In this document: positions 1-11,432 of the stretch, piece by piece
Layout: each line of letters begins with the position of its first letter
How positions within the stretch are numbered: position 1 is the stretch's first letter
NCBI GenBank assembly: GCA_030549175.1
Contig: JAUKUA010000006.1
Location: 2,976,001-3,040,000, forward strand
Reading direction: 5' to 3'
From: Lasiosphaeris hirsuta
Taxonomy: Eukaryota > Ascomycota > Sordariomycetes > Sordariales > Lasiosphaeriaceae
DNA: 64,000 bases
Program-made: the position numbers and the translations under genes
The notes under the pieces: model-generated
Database searches by the model: none
Seen by the model: only the letters and a program-made list of their open reading frames with translations
Told to the model about the DNA's origin: nothing

Positions 1-39
1 CACAATGATGATGACGGCGATAACGTCGTTTTGCTTCAT
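1..39 (-). CDS. 5' end of an unidentified gene (partial)
   Basis: An ATG at 39-37 on the minus strand opens a frame of 13 codons that runs off the left edge. The residues begin Met-Lys-Gln-Asn-Asp and then turn strongly hydrophobic (Val, Ile, Ala), as in a signal peptide or first membrane helix. The ATG sits in a CCAAG-ATG-A context and is preceded by a CT-rich leader, both common in fungal genes. Thirteen codons are too few to name the family, and this could be a chance ATG. Confidence 0.4.
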   Translation of the reverse strand, partial: MKQNDVIAVIIIV

Positions 40-1322
40 CTTGGCGACTGTTTTCAAGCACGGACTCGGCCGGTGGTGGTAGAGATGAGAGTTGAAGCTA
101 GACAGTGGCGCAAAGCTTGGTAGGTGGTGGCAGATGATGGGGGGGAGCTTGGATATGGTGGGTGGACGTGTTTAAGCTGATATTGATGCGGTTTCGACAA
201 AAGACGATAGTGTGTGTTGGTTTGCTACGGAAATTGTTAGCCATTTCATCCCCAATCTGTTTGCGCCGCCAGGTGCATGAGGAGAAGGGGAGCTCACCTT
301 GGGATTGGAGCAAGCTGTTGCGGGGCTGACAGCTCGAGCAAGTCGGCGAGGGACTTGTTATCTCACGATAGGCAAACGTGTAACAATGTAATGTGGATGA
401 GCTTTGCAGACAGACAACAAGCAGGCGACAGAATATCAGCAGAAGAACCTTATGGTAGATGCAAATGGTTGCACGGAAAAGCGCACCGCACACGGCAGGC
501 GCAAAGAAATAGGTTGGTTGCCCCGCCACCTTGATTGTCAAGTCAATAAAAGGCGAGGCTGGCAGTGTCGCGCCAGGCCTGTCAGCGTGGGCTGTTCCTT
601 GGCGCCAACCCCCCCCCCCCCCCCCAAAAGTTCCCCTCACCCCACTACAAGCAAAGCAGGGACCTGTCAGCTCAGGTCAGGAACCCGCTGTGCAGGTGGT
701 CGGCGCAGGGTGTGCACAGATCAGAACCATGGACGGGGTATCTTTCCGGGGCAACCCAGCCTTTCATTCGGATCTGGTATTTTTTTTTTCGTTCGGGTTA
801 GTGACCTTCTTGATACGAACTCAGTCTTCAAACAACTCGATGACATAAGAGTCTATCTAATAGTCACAAGTAGAACGGGCCGGCTGAGTTATGATTCGTT
901 AACAAATACAATACCACTGATTCACTTCTCGCTTCGTACATGTATTTGGTTCCAGTATTGGTCCAACCTGTCTTGCCTGAACCCAGAACCCGTCCAACCA
1001 TCAAGTTGAATTTGGCGATATCTCAGCCCTAGCCACCCCTAGCACTCTCCTTTTCGCCGACCAGAATCCGCCTGATTGCATAGCTGAAAACAAAGGGCCC
1101 AGACCGCAGTCATAAAACACACGAGAAGAAAGCTAGAAAAGGCGGAAATCAGGTTGCCAGCCAAGGTAGGTAAAACTAAAAAATAGCATCATATGGCCAT
1201 GGCCATAGTGCTCTCCTAATGCGCCTATCCCGAGACGCCTGCCAATTGCAGCAAAAGGAAGCAGCGCAGCCGGGAACAGCAGGATGACTGCTGTGATAGG
1301 GATTCACAGTCCGCGGCCGCGG
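40..1322. other. Intergenic region, no gene seen
   Basis: Open frames here, including a 180-codon one on the minus strand at 98-640, have no recognisable domain, biased composition and frequent Cys/Pro/Ser runs, so they look like chance ORFs or leader sequence. A pure C run of 18 bases lies at 609-626. The region separates the start of the left-edge gene from the 3' end of the HP1 gene. Confidence 0.6.
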
Positions 1323-2077
1323 CTAAGCAGTCGTGTCCGAGAGCCTCGGCGTGGTTACCGAATCCGTATCATTCTCTCTTTTGATAATGCGGACATGGCG
1401 CTCGTAGAACTGGAGCATCTAAAACAAGATCAGCATTGGGGCAGCAGTTATTGACGGTCTTCGACATACCCTCTGGGGACAGCGATTATAAATCACGCTG
1501 GTTTCATGCTGGGTTTTATGACCATTCTTCCAGGTCAGATATACCATGAGCTTCCCTGACTCCTCGTCCTCACATGCGTCAAGTTGCGCAATGTGATCCT
1601 CCCAGCTTCCGGGAGGCGGCTTCCACGTCACATTCTTCGCAGCGAGGGGTGCACCTAAACCAGCCGGATGTTCGGCGTTTTTCTTTGTCCTCTTGCCAGA
1701 CGCTGTGGGTGTTCCGGACGAGGGCCGTCCGCGCTTCTTTCCCTTCATGGCGTTGGCTGTGTCAACAAAAAGCCTGTCGCGCCCACCGATCTTTTCAAGA
1801 TAGTCGCTCAGAATTATAGAAGCATTTTCCCTATTGAGAATTTGTTAGCGGGAAGGAAACAATGAAGGGGCAGCTAGATATAGCTCGTACCTGAGATTGT
1901 CCTCAGGCTCCCACGTGCGGTCTGACTTCTTCTCGTACCCCTCCCACTTGACTTGGAAAAGGGGATCGCCCTGAAAACCTAATCAGCTGTTACCCATGTG
2001 TCGTGTGTCGACCTATTTACCTTTTCGTTTATCATGTGCGACAGGATCTTCTCGACGACGTACTCCTCCTCTTCGAG

Positions 2078-2111
<34 letters not shown>

Positions 2112-2442
2112 TCCGCAGCGTCTCCGTCCTTAACTTTGGTCGCTGGGGAATCTTCCCGATCGTCGTCCTCAGGCGCTATTTGCTTATATGTTGCGGGCTT
2201 CTTTTTGTCGCGCCATGACTTCTTCGTAGAGTGGGCGACGGGCGTGCTGAGCTCGACATCGGACCCATCCTCGTTGTCGCTAATGGCTGCTCCAATAATG
2301 TTAGCTGAAAAGTAGACCAGAAAGCTTTACCGGGGGTCGTGGGATCTGACAGCGGGGCCGATTGGCGACGCGACGCCAACCATTGCGATGATCTGAGATC
2401 CGCTCCCCGTTCTTGCGCAGTCGCGAGCTTACCAGGAGGCAT
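1323..2442 (-). CDS. hpo: Heterochromatin protein 1 (chromo and chromo-shadow domains)
   Basis: HP1 binds histone H3 methylated at lysine 9 through its chromodomain, dimerises through its chromo-shadow domain, and in Neurospora is needed for DNA methylation and silencing in the nucleus. Exons read as complement 2442-2433, 2286-2021, 1970-1891, 1830-1470 and 1418-1323; all phases agree and give 270 aa. Residues about 65-76 are an Asp/Glu run. The chromodomain starts at about residue 77 (EYVVEKIL, then FQVKWEGY and TWEPEDNL). Residues 147-158 are a basic GRP, AT-hook-like hinge. The chromo-shadow domain covers about 187-253 and ends MLQFYERHVRII. The first exon is only 10 bases (Met-Pro-Pro plus one base), chosen because the donor and acceptor are consensus and the result fits the acidic N-terminus of the family. 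Confidence 0.93.
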
Positions 2443-5349
2443 TGCGAATAGCTGCAATGTTGACCAGAATACAATGCGAAGCTGGATGAAAGAAAATGAC
2501 TGGCGAGATGTAAAGGAGATTCCCAGCGAGCTTCCACCCTGAAGCCCTGGTGCCGGTTTGCGCAGCGATTTTGAAGGTTGGGTGGGTAATGGTTAACAGC
2601 TTTACCGCGAACAGAACGACGCGAAAAAAAGATTGGGGGCCAGAGCGAGTGGTTGTGGCTTAAAGATCACGTGACAATGCGGCAAGTGCTTGGGGACTGC
2701 GGGGCAAGGATGCTGGATGGAGGCATGCTGTTTTGCTGTGCGAAACGCGAGATGGGAGTCGCCAATAGGGATGTGCCAACCTTCCTAGTTGGGAAATATG
2801 TCAGTCTGATTCTAGTTGGTCGAAATGGCGGCGCACCTTAAGTGTGCCCTCCGGTTGAGGTTGTCAGAGAGGTGAAAGGAGAATTGGGCTGTTTTTCCTT
2901 CCTACTATTGCAAACCTACCCAATTCTCCGTGTTCCACCTAAATTTTGGGGGTGGCTTTTCACACCTGACCGCTGCCGTTGCGAAGCGAAGCTTCAAGGG
3001 AGGGGAGACGGCTTGAGGGTGGTCGTGATAGGTATATTTCTCAAAGACTCATACACCTGAAGACCAATGTATCTATAATGAAGCCTAAAGTTGTCGACAG
3101 TTTGTTTCGCGTCAGCTTCAAGTCGCTCTGATTTTTGAGGGTGCAGCGGACCACATTCGAGCCTACCATCTCAATTTTGGATGTCGTTGCGTCTGCTACA
3201 TGCGCCTATAGATATTTCAACTTGACAAATGATAAGCAATCAGCACATTGTGCCTGGTGACCGGCATATGTCATTGCGAGCAAACCAATTTGGACCATGG
3301 CAAGAGAGAGGCAAAGCGACTGTGAGAGTTCGTAAATGGAAGGATTGCGTGACACTCGAGCCAATGGTGTCTAGCTTTGCTTTGCTTTGCTTATTGCTTC
3401 TGGCCTTGGGGCACGGCATGGCTTGTCTCTGTCATGGCCACCTTGCTTTTGAATGGTTTCCTCTTGGTTGTCATGACAGAACTTGGTGATCTGTCGACTA
3501 TATATTGTCTTGGAATCTGTAAGCATCTTTGGTCATCAAGCAGCAACATTCATCGCGAGTCATTCGCGGCCAGCTCCCTGGAAGCCACGGCCAACATGGG
3601 AATCACACAGGGCTTGGTTGTAAGTCGGCAATCTGAGATTTGCGCAAGTCAAAACACATCTCTGTCGGGTTCTTCCTCGTTCTTATCTCCACGGCATTCA
3701 TTTGCACTACGGACGCTATTGTTTGCACTGTCATCGAATTTGGAGTGACTGCCCAGAGTTTGTGAGTGAGAGACTAACCAACACGGTAGAGATAGGAGTG
3801 TGTGCTTGAGGAGCAGCATCCTGAACAAATCAGGCCCAAGCATCATCTCCTCCTCCCTGCGAGATGTCGATGGGCATGCAACCACCTTCCCCGCGGTTGG
3901 CTTTGGAACCAGACACATGCCGCCGAGCTGCACGCACGCGCAGCCCAATGAGCAATTTTCCGCTGTTGATTCGAAAGAGGCTGCAGCAGAGCAATCTCTC
4001 GTGATCGTGCTTCACGATGTTCCCCTTTACTACTACTGTACACTAGATTCCAATATTCCGACCGCGGCAGATCTGGCGGAGAGCCCCATGCGCCCACTTT
4101 CCAGCAGGGGGCTTTACATTGGCACTGTCTGAATCGACGCACCCGAAAGGGGGACAACGCCTCGAACGCGCAACTGTGATGCTGGTTTGTGCCAACCCAG
4201 TAGCGGTTGGGAAAAAAAGAAACCACGTCCTAACCCTTCCGGTACCCGTTGGAGCCATCCCGGTCCTGCTGTGTCTTGCAAGTCAGCCAAGGTCTCGCCC
4301 GATCAAAAGCCCGGGGTTGTCACCCAGCTGAATCAGGGTCTTGATTGGGTCCAGGTGGTTTTGACGTGCGAGGCGAGCTCCTAGGGACGGGAGCAAGGGA
4401 TTCTGCAGGAACGGGTCCCTGGAATTGAGCTGGTGGGCTGTCAGTGGGTTTTACTTTTTGTCTTCGATTGACGTGTTGAGGCACCGAACGAGCCAGAAGC
4501 GCCATAGATGCAGGGAAATGCAGACGGATGCAGTTCTGGCAGCTAATAGCTCTCATAGCAGCCAGCGGGCTGTTGGAGCTGCAGAAGCTCGTCGCAAGGA
4601 TTCCAGGTTGATGCCGTGGGTTCCATCTTTCGTTGATGCCACCTGCACCTGAGCGCCGCCAACGCCCCCCTAAGTGCGCCCCCTGCGACCCTCTGGACGC
4701 TAGAATGCGCCACACACCGCGGTTTTGCGGTTCAAGCCGGCGATCAGCGCTAACCGAATGACGGAACAAACAGTGACCGCAGCCGGTACCTGGCCGTTTC
4801 CCTCCTGGGATGTTGCGGCAGCCCCAGAGAGCCACTCACGAAGCTAGCCTTCCATGTCTGTGCTGGCAGAAAATGGTAGGAAGGGCTTCAAGCCGGCACC
4901 AGCACCTGCACCGCGTCTCGAAAATCTGACTCTGATGTCGTATTGAATCACCGCAGGGTAATCTTAATTACCTCGAATACCTTACTCCCAGGTTTTGGAG
5001 CCCCAAGTGACACGCTCTGTTTGGTACTTGTCCCGTTCCGACAGGTGGTATACTCGTGTGGAAGCAACTTCTCGGTTCTTCAGGCAAACCCACTCTCCAT
5101 CCACGCACCCTCGCACCTGGCACATCTCCGCTCTCAGTGCTGGCTGAGAGAGACGAAGGTGAAGCGAGGCGTCTGGGTGCCGAACTCCGACTAGATGTCT
5201 CTCTCGTTTTTCTCTTCTTTCTTTTCCAATAAGGTGGTAACTTGCGCCGCGCAGAAACGACGTCCAAATCCGCACCTTAGCAACTGCACTGTGTTTCCTT
5301 CGCCTGTTTCTCTAATGTCTCTTTTCGAACAAAAGCACTGACAGTCGTC

Positions 5350-5381
<32 letters not shown>

Positions 5382-5785
5382 ACCCCCCCATTCCATGGGA
5401 TCCCTGTTCCCTACCTGCCCTACCGGGAACTCCTCAAGCTAACAGGAAAGGGGGGAGGAAAAAAGCAACGATCTGGGGTGAGGGACGAGATACCTTCAGA
5501 AACCAAGGGAAGAAACCCACTTCCCTTTAAAGCTCCGACCCCCAGCACACGGCTGCAATCTCCCATCGGTGCCTCCTGCAGCCGGCCGTCTATGGTTTTG
5601 GGGAACAATGCTCCTTGGACGGAGCACTTGCTCAGCCATACATAGCAGGTAGGCTGAACCTAGGAGCTCCCGAGGTACCTTGACCTTGAATCTGTCTCCA
5701 TACCACTTCGGCTTTGATTTCCTAGGCTACGTTGCTGTCGTAACTCCATCCGTCCAACTCGAGCCTGGCTGGACTTGGAGACAGC
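2443..5785. other. Long intergenic region with only weak ORFs
   Basis: No recognisable protein is encoded here. A possible promoter-like stretch (TATATATTG near 3500) precedes an ATG at 3596. A frame at 3649-3757 has a hydrophobic segment and could be spliced in phase (donor 3758, acceptor TAG ending near 3792) to the open frame ending at 4132. The intron needed to reach the ATG would be only 29 bases, so I do not call a gene. A 171-codon minus-strand ORF at 4320-4835 has no domain. A run of 30 A lies at 5351-5380, 0.4 kb upstream of the next gene. Confidence 0.5.
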
Positions 5786-8035
5786 ATGGCCGAGGTATCC
5801 AGCACCCCGAAGGCCGCCAAAGACAAGAAGTGCGCATACTGCCAGCAGGCTTTTACGTCGTCGTCCCTTGGTCGCCATCTAGACCTATACATCAGGGAGA
5901 AAAACCCGAAAGCGCCAGACGGCATCCATGACGTCGATGCGATCAAGAAACTGAGGGGGAATATTACCAGGAGGAACCATCGAGGGTCACTAAGTCGGAG
6001 GGACACATCGATGTCCATGGGGACGCCAACTGCCGCATCCAAGAGAAGCCCCGGCTCCGACGATGCCGACTCTTCAATGTTCAAGTCTCCGCTATCCCAG
6101 CGGGAAGGCGCCCAGGTGGGGGAATCTGCTAGGAGGAGGCATGCATCCAATATGCCTTGGGAAACACTCGGCGTGAACAACGACAGCTCGATTCGGGAAG
6201 GGGAGGGAACCAAAGCCAGCGAAGGAGATGCGCCTGCCGAGGGTCTGAGACCAGCACCTCCCCAGCGGGCCGCTAGTCGACATGCGATGAAGCAGCAGTT
6301 AGAGACAAGACAGCGTGCGCAGGATGCGATTGACACTTCGAGGGCGGCAGAGCTTGCACTGCGGGAGATGATTAGTTCATGGAGAGCTGCCAAGTTTGTT
6401 TCCATCGCCATTGCTGTCATGTCATTCATACTAACCGTCGTCATAGGCAACATATCGATGCAGATTCTATGCCGCTCGATTTCGACCCTCTATCTCTGGA
6501 CTTCCCGGCGCTAACACTACAATGCCTCAAGCCACCGCCGACACTTTTCTCTTCCACCCCGCATGCGACTCCCACCTCTTGGTCAACATCACCGCCCGGG
6601 CAGAAGCAATGCGAAGCACTACGGTCATATTTTCAGGAGGAATTCCGCAAGTGGAAGATTACCCGCCTAGCGGCCACCGCGGCCGCCAACGAGGACCTCA
6701 CGTACCCCCAACCGGCGAGTGCGGTCAAGAACGACACCAAGGAGGCAGTCCGCAAGGCTGAAATGGAGGTTGAGAATCTCGAGCAACAAGTGTTTGAACA
6801 CATACAGATCACATACAGCATCTGGGATGGGCTTCCGCAGGGGCATCGTGAGCAGGTGTGGGCTCTGGAGCTAGCGCGGAGTGTCGGGCGGAAACAGCAA
6901 GAGGTGGACAGGCTCAACAAGGTTCAACACAATCTCAAGCAGGAGAATGCGAATCTCAAAACCCAGCTTGAGAATCTTAGCCGGTTCCAGCAGCCGCAAG
7001 AATTCAAGGTTGCACCTCCAACAACCATATTTCTAGATCGGAGGATTGTGAGCCACATGCAGGAAGAAAGTGTGGCGCACGGGAAAAGCATTGGTCTGGA
7101 CATTGGGGACAGTCGCTGCGATCTAAACACGATCGTATCTGCTGCTATCGACCGATGGAAGAGCGTAATTGTTTCTACACGCTCCGCAAATAGGGGTCTC
7201 CAATCTCAGCGTTCACTTGACGCGGCAAGCATCGGCGGCCCGACTGGGAGGGTCGCAAGCGGTAGCCCCCCAAGTAACGCTAGCAATGCTCAGGGGCAAC
7301 CCCGGCCGATAGCAACACAACAGCAAATACCACCACCGCCGCCGCCGCCGCAGCCGCAGCCACGACCGCAACAGCAACAGCAACAGCAACAGCAACAACC
7401 CGCAGGTTCTCCAAAAACCCTACCTAAGCCATGCCAAACCTCCAATAGTGCCGATGCTTTGGCCTATGCAGCTTCCGCCGCTTCGATCTATGAACCCTCC
7501 GCATCATCGGTCGTGACTAATGCCACGCTTCCAGATGGTCTTCCCAAATATCCGCCCGTCTCCACCTACACTACCAGCACTGCGGCATCAGTGAGTGCCG
7601 ATGGGAATGGTAATGACGATGAAATGAGTGACCAAGACGCCGATGCCGATGCCGATGCCGATGCCGATGCCGATGCCGATGCTGATGTCGATGCCGATGC
7701 GGACGCAGACGGAGACGCGGATGAAGACGTTGATGTGGACGTGAATGTGGATGTGGACGTAGACGTCAATGTTGATGCGGATGTCGAGGCTGATGCTGAC
7801 GCCGAGATGGATGACGACGATCATGACTACGCAGCAATGACCACGCCAATAGCCGGCACACCAACACCGAATACCCAAACTCACCAGATACAGCAACACC
7901 AACACCAACACCAACAGCACCACCAGCACCAGCACCTCCAACACCAAAAGCACCAACACCAACACCAACACCAACACCAACACCCACACCAAAACCAGCA
8001 TCATCTTCAACAACAACAACAACAACAACAACAGC

Positions 8036-8075
<40 letters not shown>

Positions 8076-8469
8076 GCAGCAGCAGCAGCAGCAGCTTCAG
8101 CAGCAACATCAACATCAACATCTCCAACACCAACCTCGCCACTTTGCCATCATGCCAGCACAGCAGTCAAACCAGCTAGAGGTAGATCGAGCACGAGGTG
8201 GAGCACATGCCATATACCCGATGGGAAGCCACAGTTCGGGCATGGGGTTAGGGGGAGCCAGAAGTGTAGTAACTCATGGAGGCAACCATGCAGTTCACAG
8301 CAACCTTGACATGAACCGATCAATCACCAACATTGCGGCGATGCAAGGTCTCGGCCACCAGCTTCATCCCTCAATTAGCATGGCTCCCCACGACCACAGC
8401 AGAATGGCACATCCTGACATGAGCATGATGCAGAATGCTGCAGGGGGCGAGCCAATGTATATGGAGTAA
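5786..8469 (+). CDS. Zinc-finger-like protein with giant low-complexity tail
   Basis: Two exons, 5786-6393 and 6447-8469, give 876 aa. The 53-base intron (GTTTGT donor, CTAAC branch point, CATAG acceptor) is required because the unspliced frame stops at 6515. Residues about 11-30 hold a CxxC followed by an SLGRHLD motif, resembling a small zinc finger, in a basic N-terminal block that looks conserved. Residues about 300-405 are a coiled-coil-like region rich in Glu/Gln/Leu. The rest is low complexity: a Pro/Gln block, an Asp-Ala/Asp-Val alternation encoded by repeated GATGCC at about 7636-7830, a His-Gln alternation at about 7888-8007, and 29 consecutive Gln codons at 8008-8094. I do not recognise the family. 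Composition suggests a nuclear regulatory or chromatin-associated protein, which is inference only. Confidence 0.82.
7636..8130 (+). repeat. Coding microsatellite tracts (Asp-Ala, His-Gln, poly-Gln)
   Basis: Three adjacent trinucleotide or hexanucleotide arrays lie inside the preceding gene: GATGCC units decaying into GATGTN/GACGTN, CAACAC/CACCAG units, and a CAA/CAG run of 29 codons. All keep the frame. Interruptions (GTC, CTT, CAG) increase toward the ends, as expected for slippage-grown repeats. Confidence 0.9.
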
Positions 8470-9430
8470 TCTTAATTAGGGAGGCAACGCTGCGCTGGTC
8501 AACTACTCATGACACCACCACCACTGGCATCTCTCTATTCCGAATCCGGCCGCGTAGGAAACGCGCGTTATATGGCCATACTCTCGCTATAGGTTAAGTA
8601 TGGTGCCGGGTTTTAGGCTCGATACCCCTTTTGGGGCCGGGATCTGCAGACAGCTGTGGACACAAGGGAGTCTTCATTGTCAGGGCGCATCAGCAGCGTT
8701 CCTGGATGAAAGATGTAAGGTGCCACGATGAGCACACAAAGATATTTAGGGCACCAAAGAGGTAGGCGGGGATGGAGGTCATATATATATATATATGGAA
8801 AAAATGGGGTTCTACTTGTTTTTATTCCTTCCAAGTAACACTGGTGGGACAGGTTGTTGCATCTGAAGTAACTGGAAAGGGGGGGCGTTGCTAGACTTAG
8901 GATACCTTATCATCCATGTGTTAATATCAGGGAGTCACATTGTATAATGGGATCACGATCACCAAGAGTGTTTGCGGCTCTGCCTTCTCTGAAGTGCTGA
9001 TCATTGTCGTAGGGCAGCCAAGCAGTGTCAGCCATGGCAAGTGCCAGAGGGAAGTGACGGGCAGGCAACCGATGGGAATCCTCACCACCGCCGGCTACTG
9101 AGGGAGGGTCCCGCCCAGACTAGGAACCCCCGGGCCACCGCATAGGTACCACTTACCTAGGTACCCCCGCGGCATTCCCGGGGCTCTCGAGGACAGCCCG
9201 AACAAGGTCAAGGAAACTAGGTAGGACAGATGAGCTAGATCACTCGGTTGCGCAGCAGGGTAGAGCCTGCGGCCTACGTTATTTTATTCACAGAACCAAG
9301 AAGGAGGGCACGCCAGCCCAGGCTCTTTGCCCCTCCCAGCCCTTTGCCCTCGAACTCGGGCAAGTGCCCATATTACTCAACACTTTGAGAAAAGCGGAAC
9401 CACATTCCGGTGACCCACATATGCGTATGT
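8470..9430. other. Intergenic region, no gene seen
   Basis: It contains an (AT)n stretch near 8783-8796 and short tracts of repeated GGTACC/CCTAGG-like words near 9140-9230. No open frame resembles a protein. Confidence 0.55.
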
Positions 9431-9439
9431 CTGCTTCAC

Positions 9440-11010
9440 GACGCTGTTCGGGAAGGCACCCGCCGCAGTCGAGTTTCTGAGTTCTTGCTGGTGGTCCCCG
9501 CGGCCCCATGGCATTGTCCAGGCTAGTTGCTCACGCTTTCTTGCTTCCCCAAGCAGCGATGCCATGGAATGATCTAATCCCCACTTGTCTGCGTCTATCT
9601 GCTCCCTATCACCGTTTGGGAAGGGGCTCGCGATGGATGTTATGGTTCGTAGGACATGTGCAGGGGTTGCATTTTAGGATGTGATCTCTTCCAAGGAAGA
9701 GGCTCGCAGTGGCATGGCTCAATGGAGAAGGCAGGTATGCGGACATGGATGTGGTCATGCGGGCCTAGCCTGCTTGTGCCTGTCTGCCAGTTGATTCTAC
9801 TCGGGAAGGGGCCGACGATACAATGGTCTGGCCATGACACCCTCGTGCAGGGGGCCCGGGTTTCTCTTCTCTGTGTGCTTGTCCCTTTGGGAAGGGACTC
9901 GCAAGTGTGGTCCAGCGAGAAGGACACAAATGAGCTTGCAGACCTACATCTCTGTTGGCACGCCCCTTCTCGGGGAAGGGGCTCGAGGTGGTCCTTGTCC
10001 AAGGAACCAGAAGGGCATGCATGGGCTGATGATGGTCTCCGCTTTTCTCTGTTGTTGTCTCTGATTTTTAGGAAGGGACCTGGAGTGTTGCGGCCTCCTT
10101 GGATAAGATGGACACATGCCGAAGGGTTTTCTCCCTATGCTCCAAGGAAGGAGCCCTGCCCTACTCTAGGCAGTACCATCTGACTGTTTGCATCTCCTTG
10201 TGTCTCTTGAGAAAGGACTCATGGTGGTGCCATTGTTGATGGGGCATGGGAGCATCGGCCTATGTTTCCGCTCCCCTCCCCTTTCATTTCTAAAGAAGGC
10301 GCTCGCATTGGTTTTTCCAGTGGGTAGGAAGAGCGTTGTCTGGCTTCTTCTGTCCCTTTGCACCTCTGCTTGCTATTTAGAAAGTGTTCACAATAATTTT
10401 GCTCATAGAATGAGGTGTAAATCAGCTGTCTCCGTGTCCTCAAGTGATTAATCATCTCTTAGGAAGAGCGTATGATAGTTTATACCTAAGCCGTCTCAGC
10501 CTATTCATACTTTTTAAGAAGACATTTTCCGAGAAATAACATGCCCTAGCACCCGCCTAATACCCCTTAAGCTATTTAAGAAAGGTACTCGTGATATTTT
10601 CCCTGCCTACCCGGTACTTATAATGTTTTGCTCACCCCTAAGTACCCTGTAGGTACTAGTCTACTCCCCTTGAGCTCTTCGGGGAAGGTACCTATCATAG
10701 TCTATTAAAAGATTTTAATAGAAGCACTCGTGATACTCTATACACCCTCTTAATATATATCGACTACCACCCACTACTTATACTCATATTCGTAAAGAGG
10801 CACTGGAAGACAGCCTCCCCTTAAACTATTCGGGGAAGGCACCCGTTATACCTAGTAGTCCATGCACCTCTTTGGTATAGACCGACTACCGCCCGCCGCA
10901 TATACGTTGGAATTATTTTAAGGAAGGTACTTACAGTTAACAAGAAGCATTGGAAGCTAGCTATACCCCTTAAGCTCTTCGCGGAAAGCACTCGCACTCA
11001 CAGAGGCATT
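9440..11010. repeat. Decayed tandem array, period about 80 bp
   Basis: A core word close to TTCGGGGAAGGCACTCG recurs about 20 times. Approximate core positions are 9453, 9614, 9695, 9803, 9889, 9973, 10071, 10145, 10209, 10294, 10378, 10461, 10516, 10579, 10682, 10719, 10796, 10832, 10921 and 10982. Spacing clusters at 74-90 bp. In the right half a longer unit beginning CCCCTTAAGCTCTTCGGGGA is recognisable at about 10563, 10666, 10817 and 10966. Base composition changes along the array: the left part is GC-rich, while 10450-10960 is TA-rich. No protein-coding frame spans it. It lies directly upstream of the gene at 11433. Confidence 0.7.
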
Positions 11011-11432
11011 GAAAGCCAGTAAATAGCCATTAGAAGGGACAGAAGAGCCGTTGGCAAGAGCGGAAAAGCCGTTGGCGGAACCAAAGGAAGGCGTCGACGC
11101 GCGACACATAGGCACGCCAGAGTTTTCAAAACTCCTTCCCATAGCTCTCGTATCCTCTGCTTCTGTTCCCTCCTCCATTCCTTCACCCACGAAACACCAC
11201 GCCAAGCACGTGGTGCCGCCTCTACCTTCCCACCTAAAGACTGCTCTTTACCAAAGCCCAGAGCAGCTACAGCAGCATCATCAAATATGTGAGTGTGCCC
11301 TTTGACAACGTTTGTGCGTGCCACGTCTGACGGGCAACAAGGACTGCAAGCCGGCGTACACCACCCTCGCCCCCCTCAATAGACCCCACTTTCATCATTA
11401 GAGAGGAGAACGGAGAAGAACAGTTACAGCTC

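Noticed and set aside
98..640. 180-codon minus-strand ORF next to the left-edge gene
   Set aside because: Poly-Gly from the C18 run, no domain, irregular Cys/Ser/Pro composition and no conserved-looking block; probably leader or spacer sequence.
3596..4132. Possible three-exon small membrane protein (ATG 3596, hydrophobic segment, Ser-rich tail)
   Set aside because: The intron joining the ATG to the hydrophobic piece would be about 29 bases, below the fungal minimum; only the second junction is in phase.
4320..4835. 171-codon minus-strand ORF in the long gap after HP1
   Set aside because: Pro/Arg/Ser bias, no motif, no plausible promoter or intron signals; GC-rich spacer can produce it.
7588..8142. 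Minus-strand ORF rich in Leu and Val opposite the poly-Gln tracts
   Set aside because: It is the antisense of CAA/CAG and GAT repeats; the plus-strand frame is supported by splicing and the conserved N-terminus.
9440..11010. CRISPR-like array
   Set aside because: Repeats are degenerate, vary in length and spacing, lack unique equal-length spacers, and the genome is eukaryotic.
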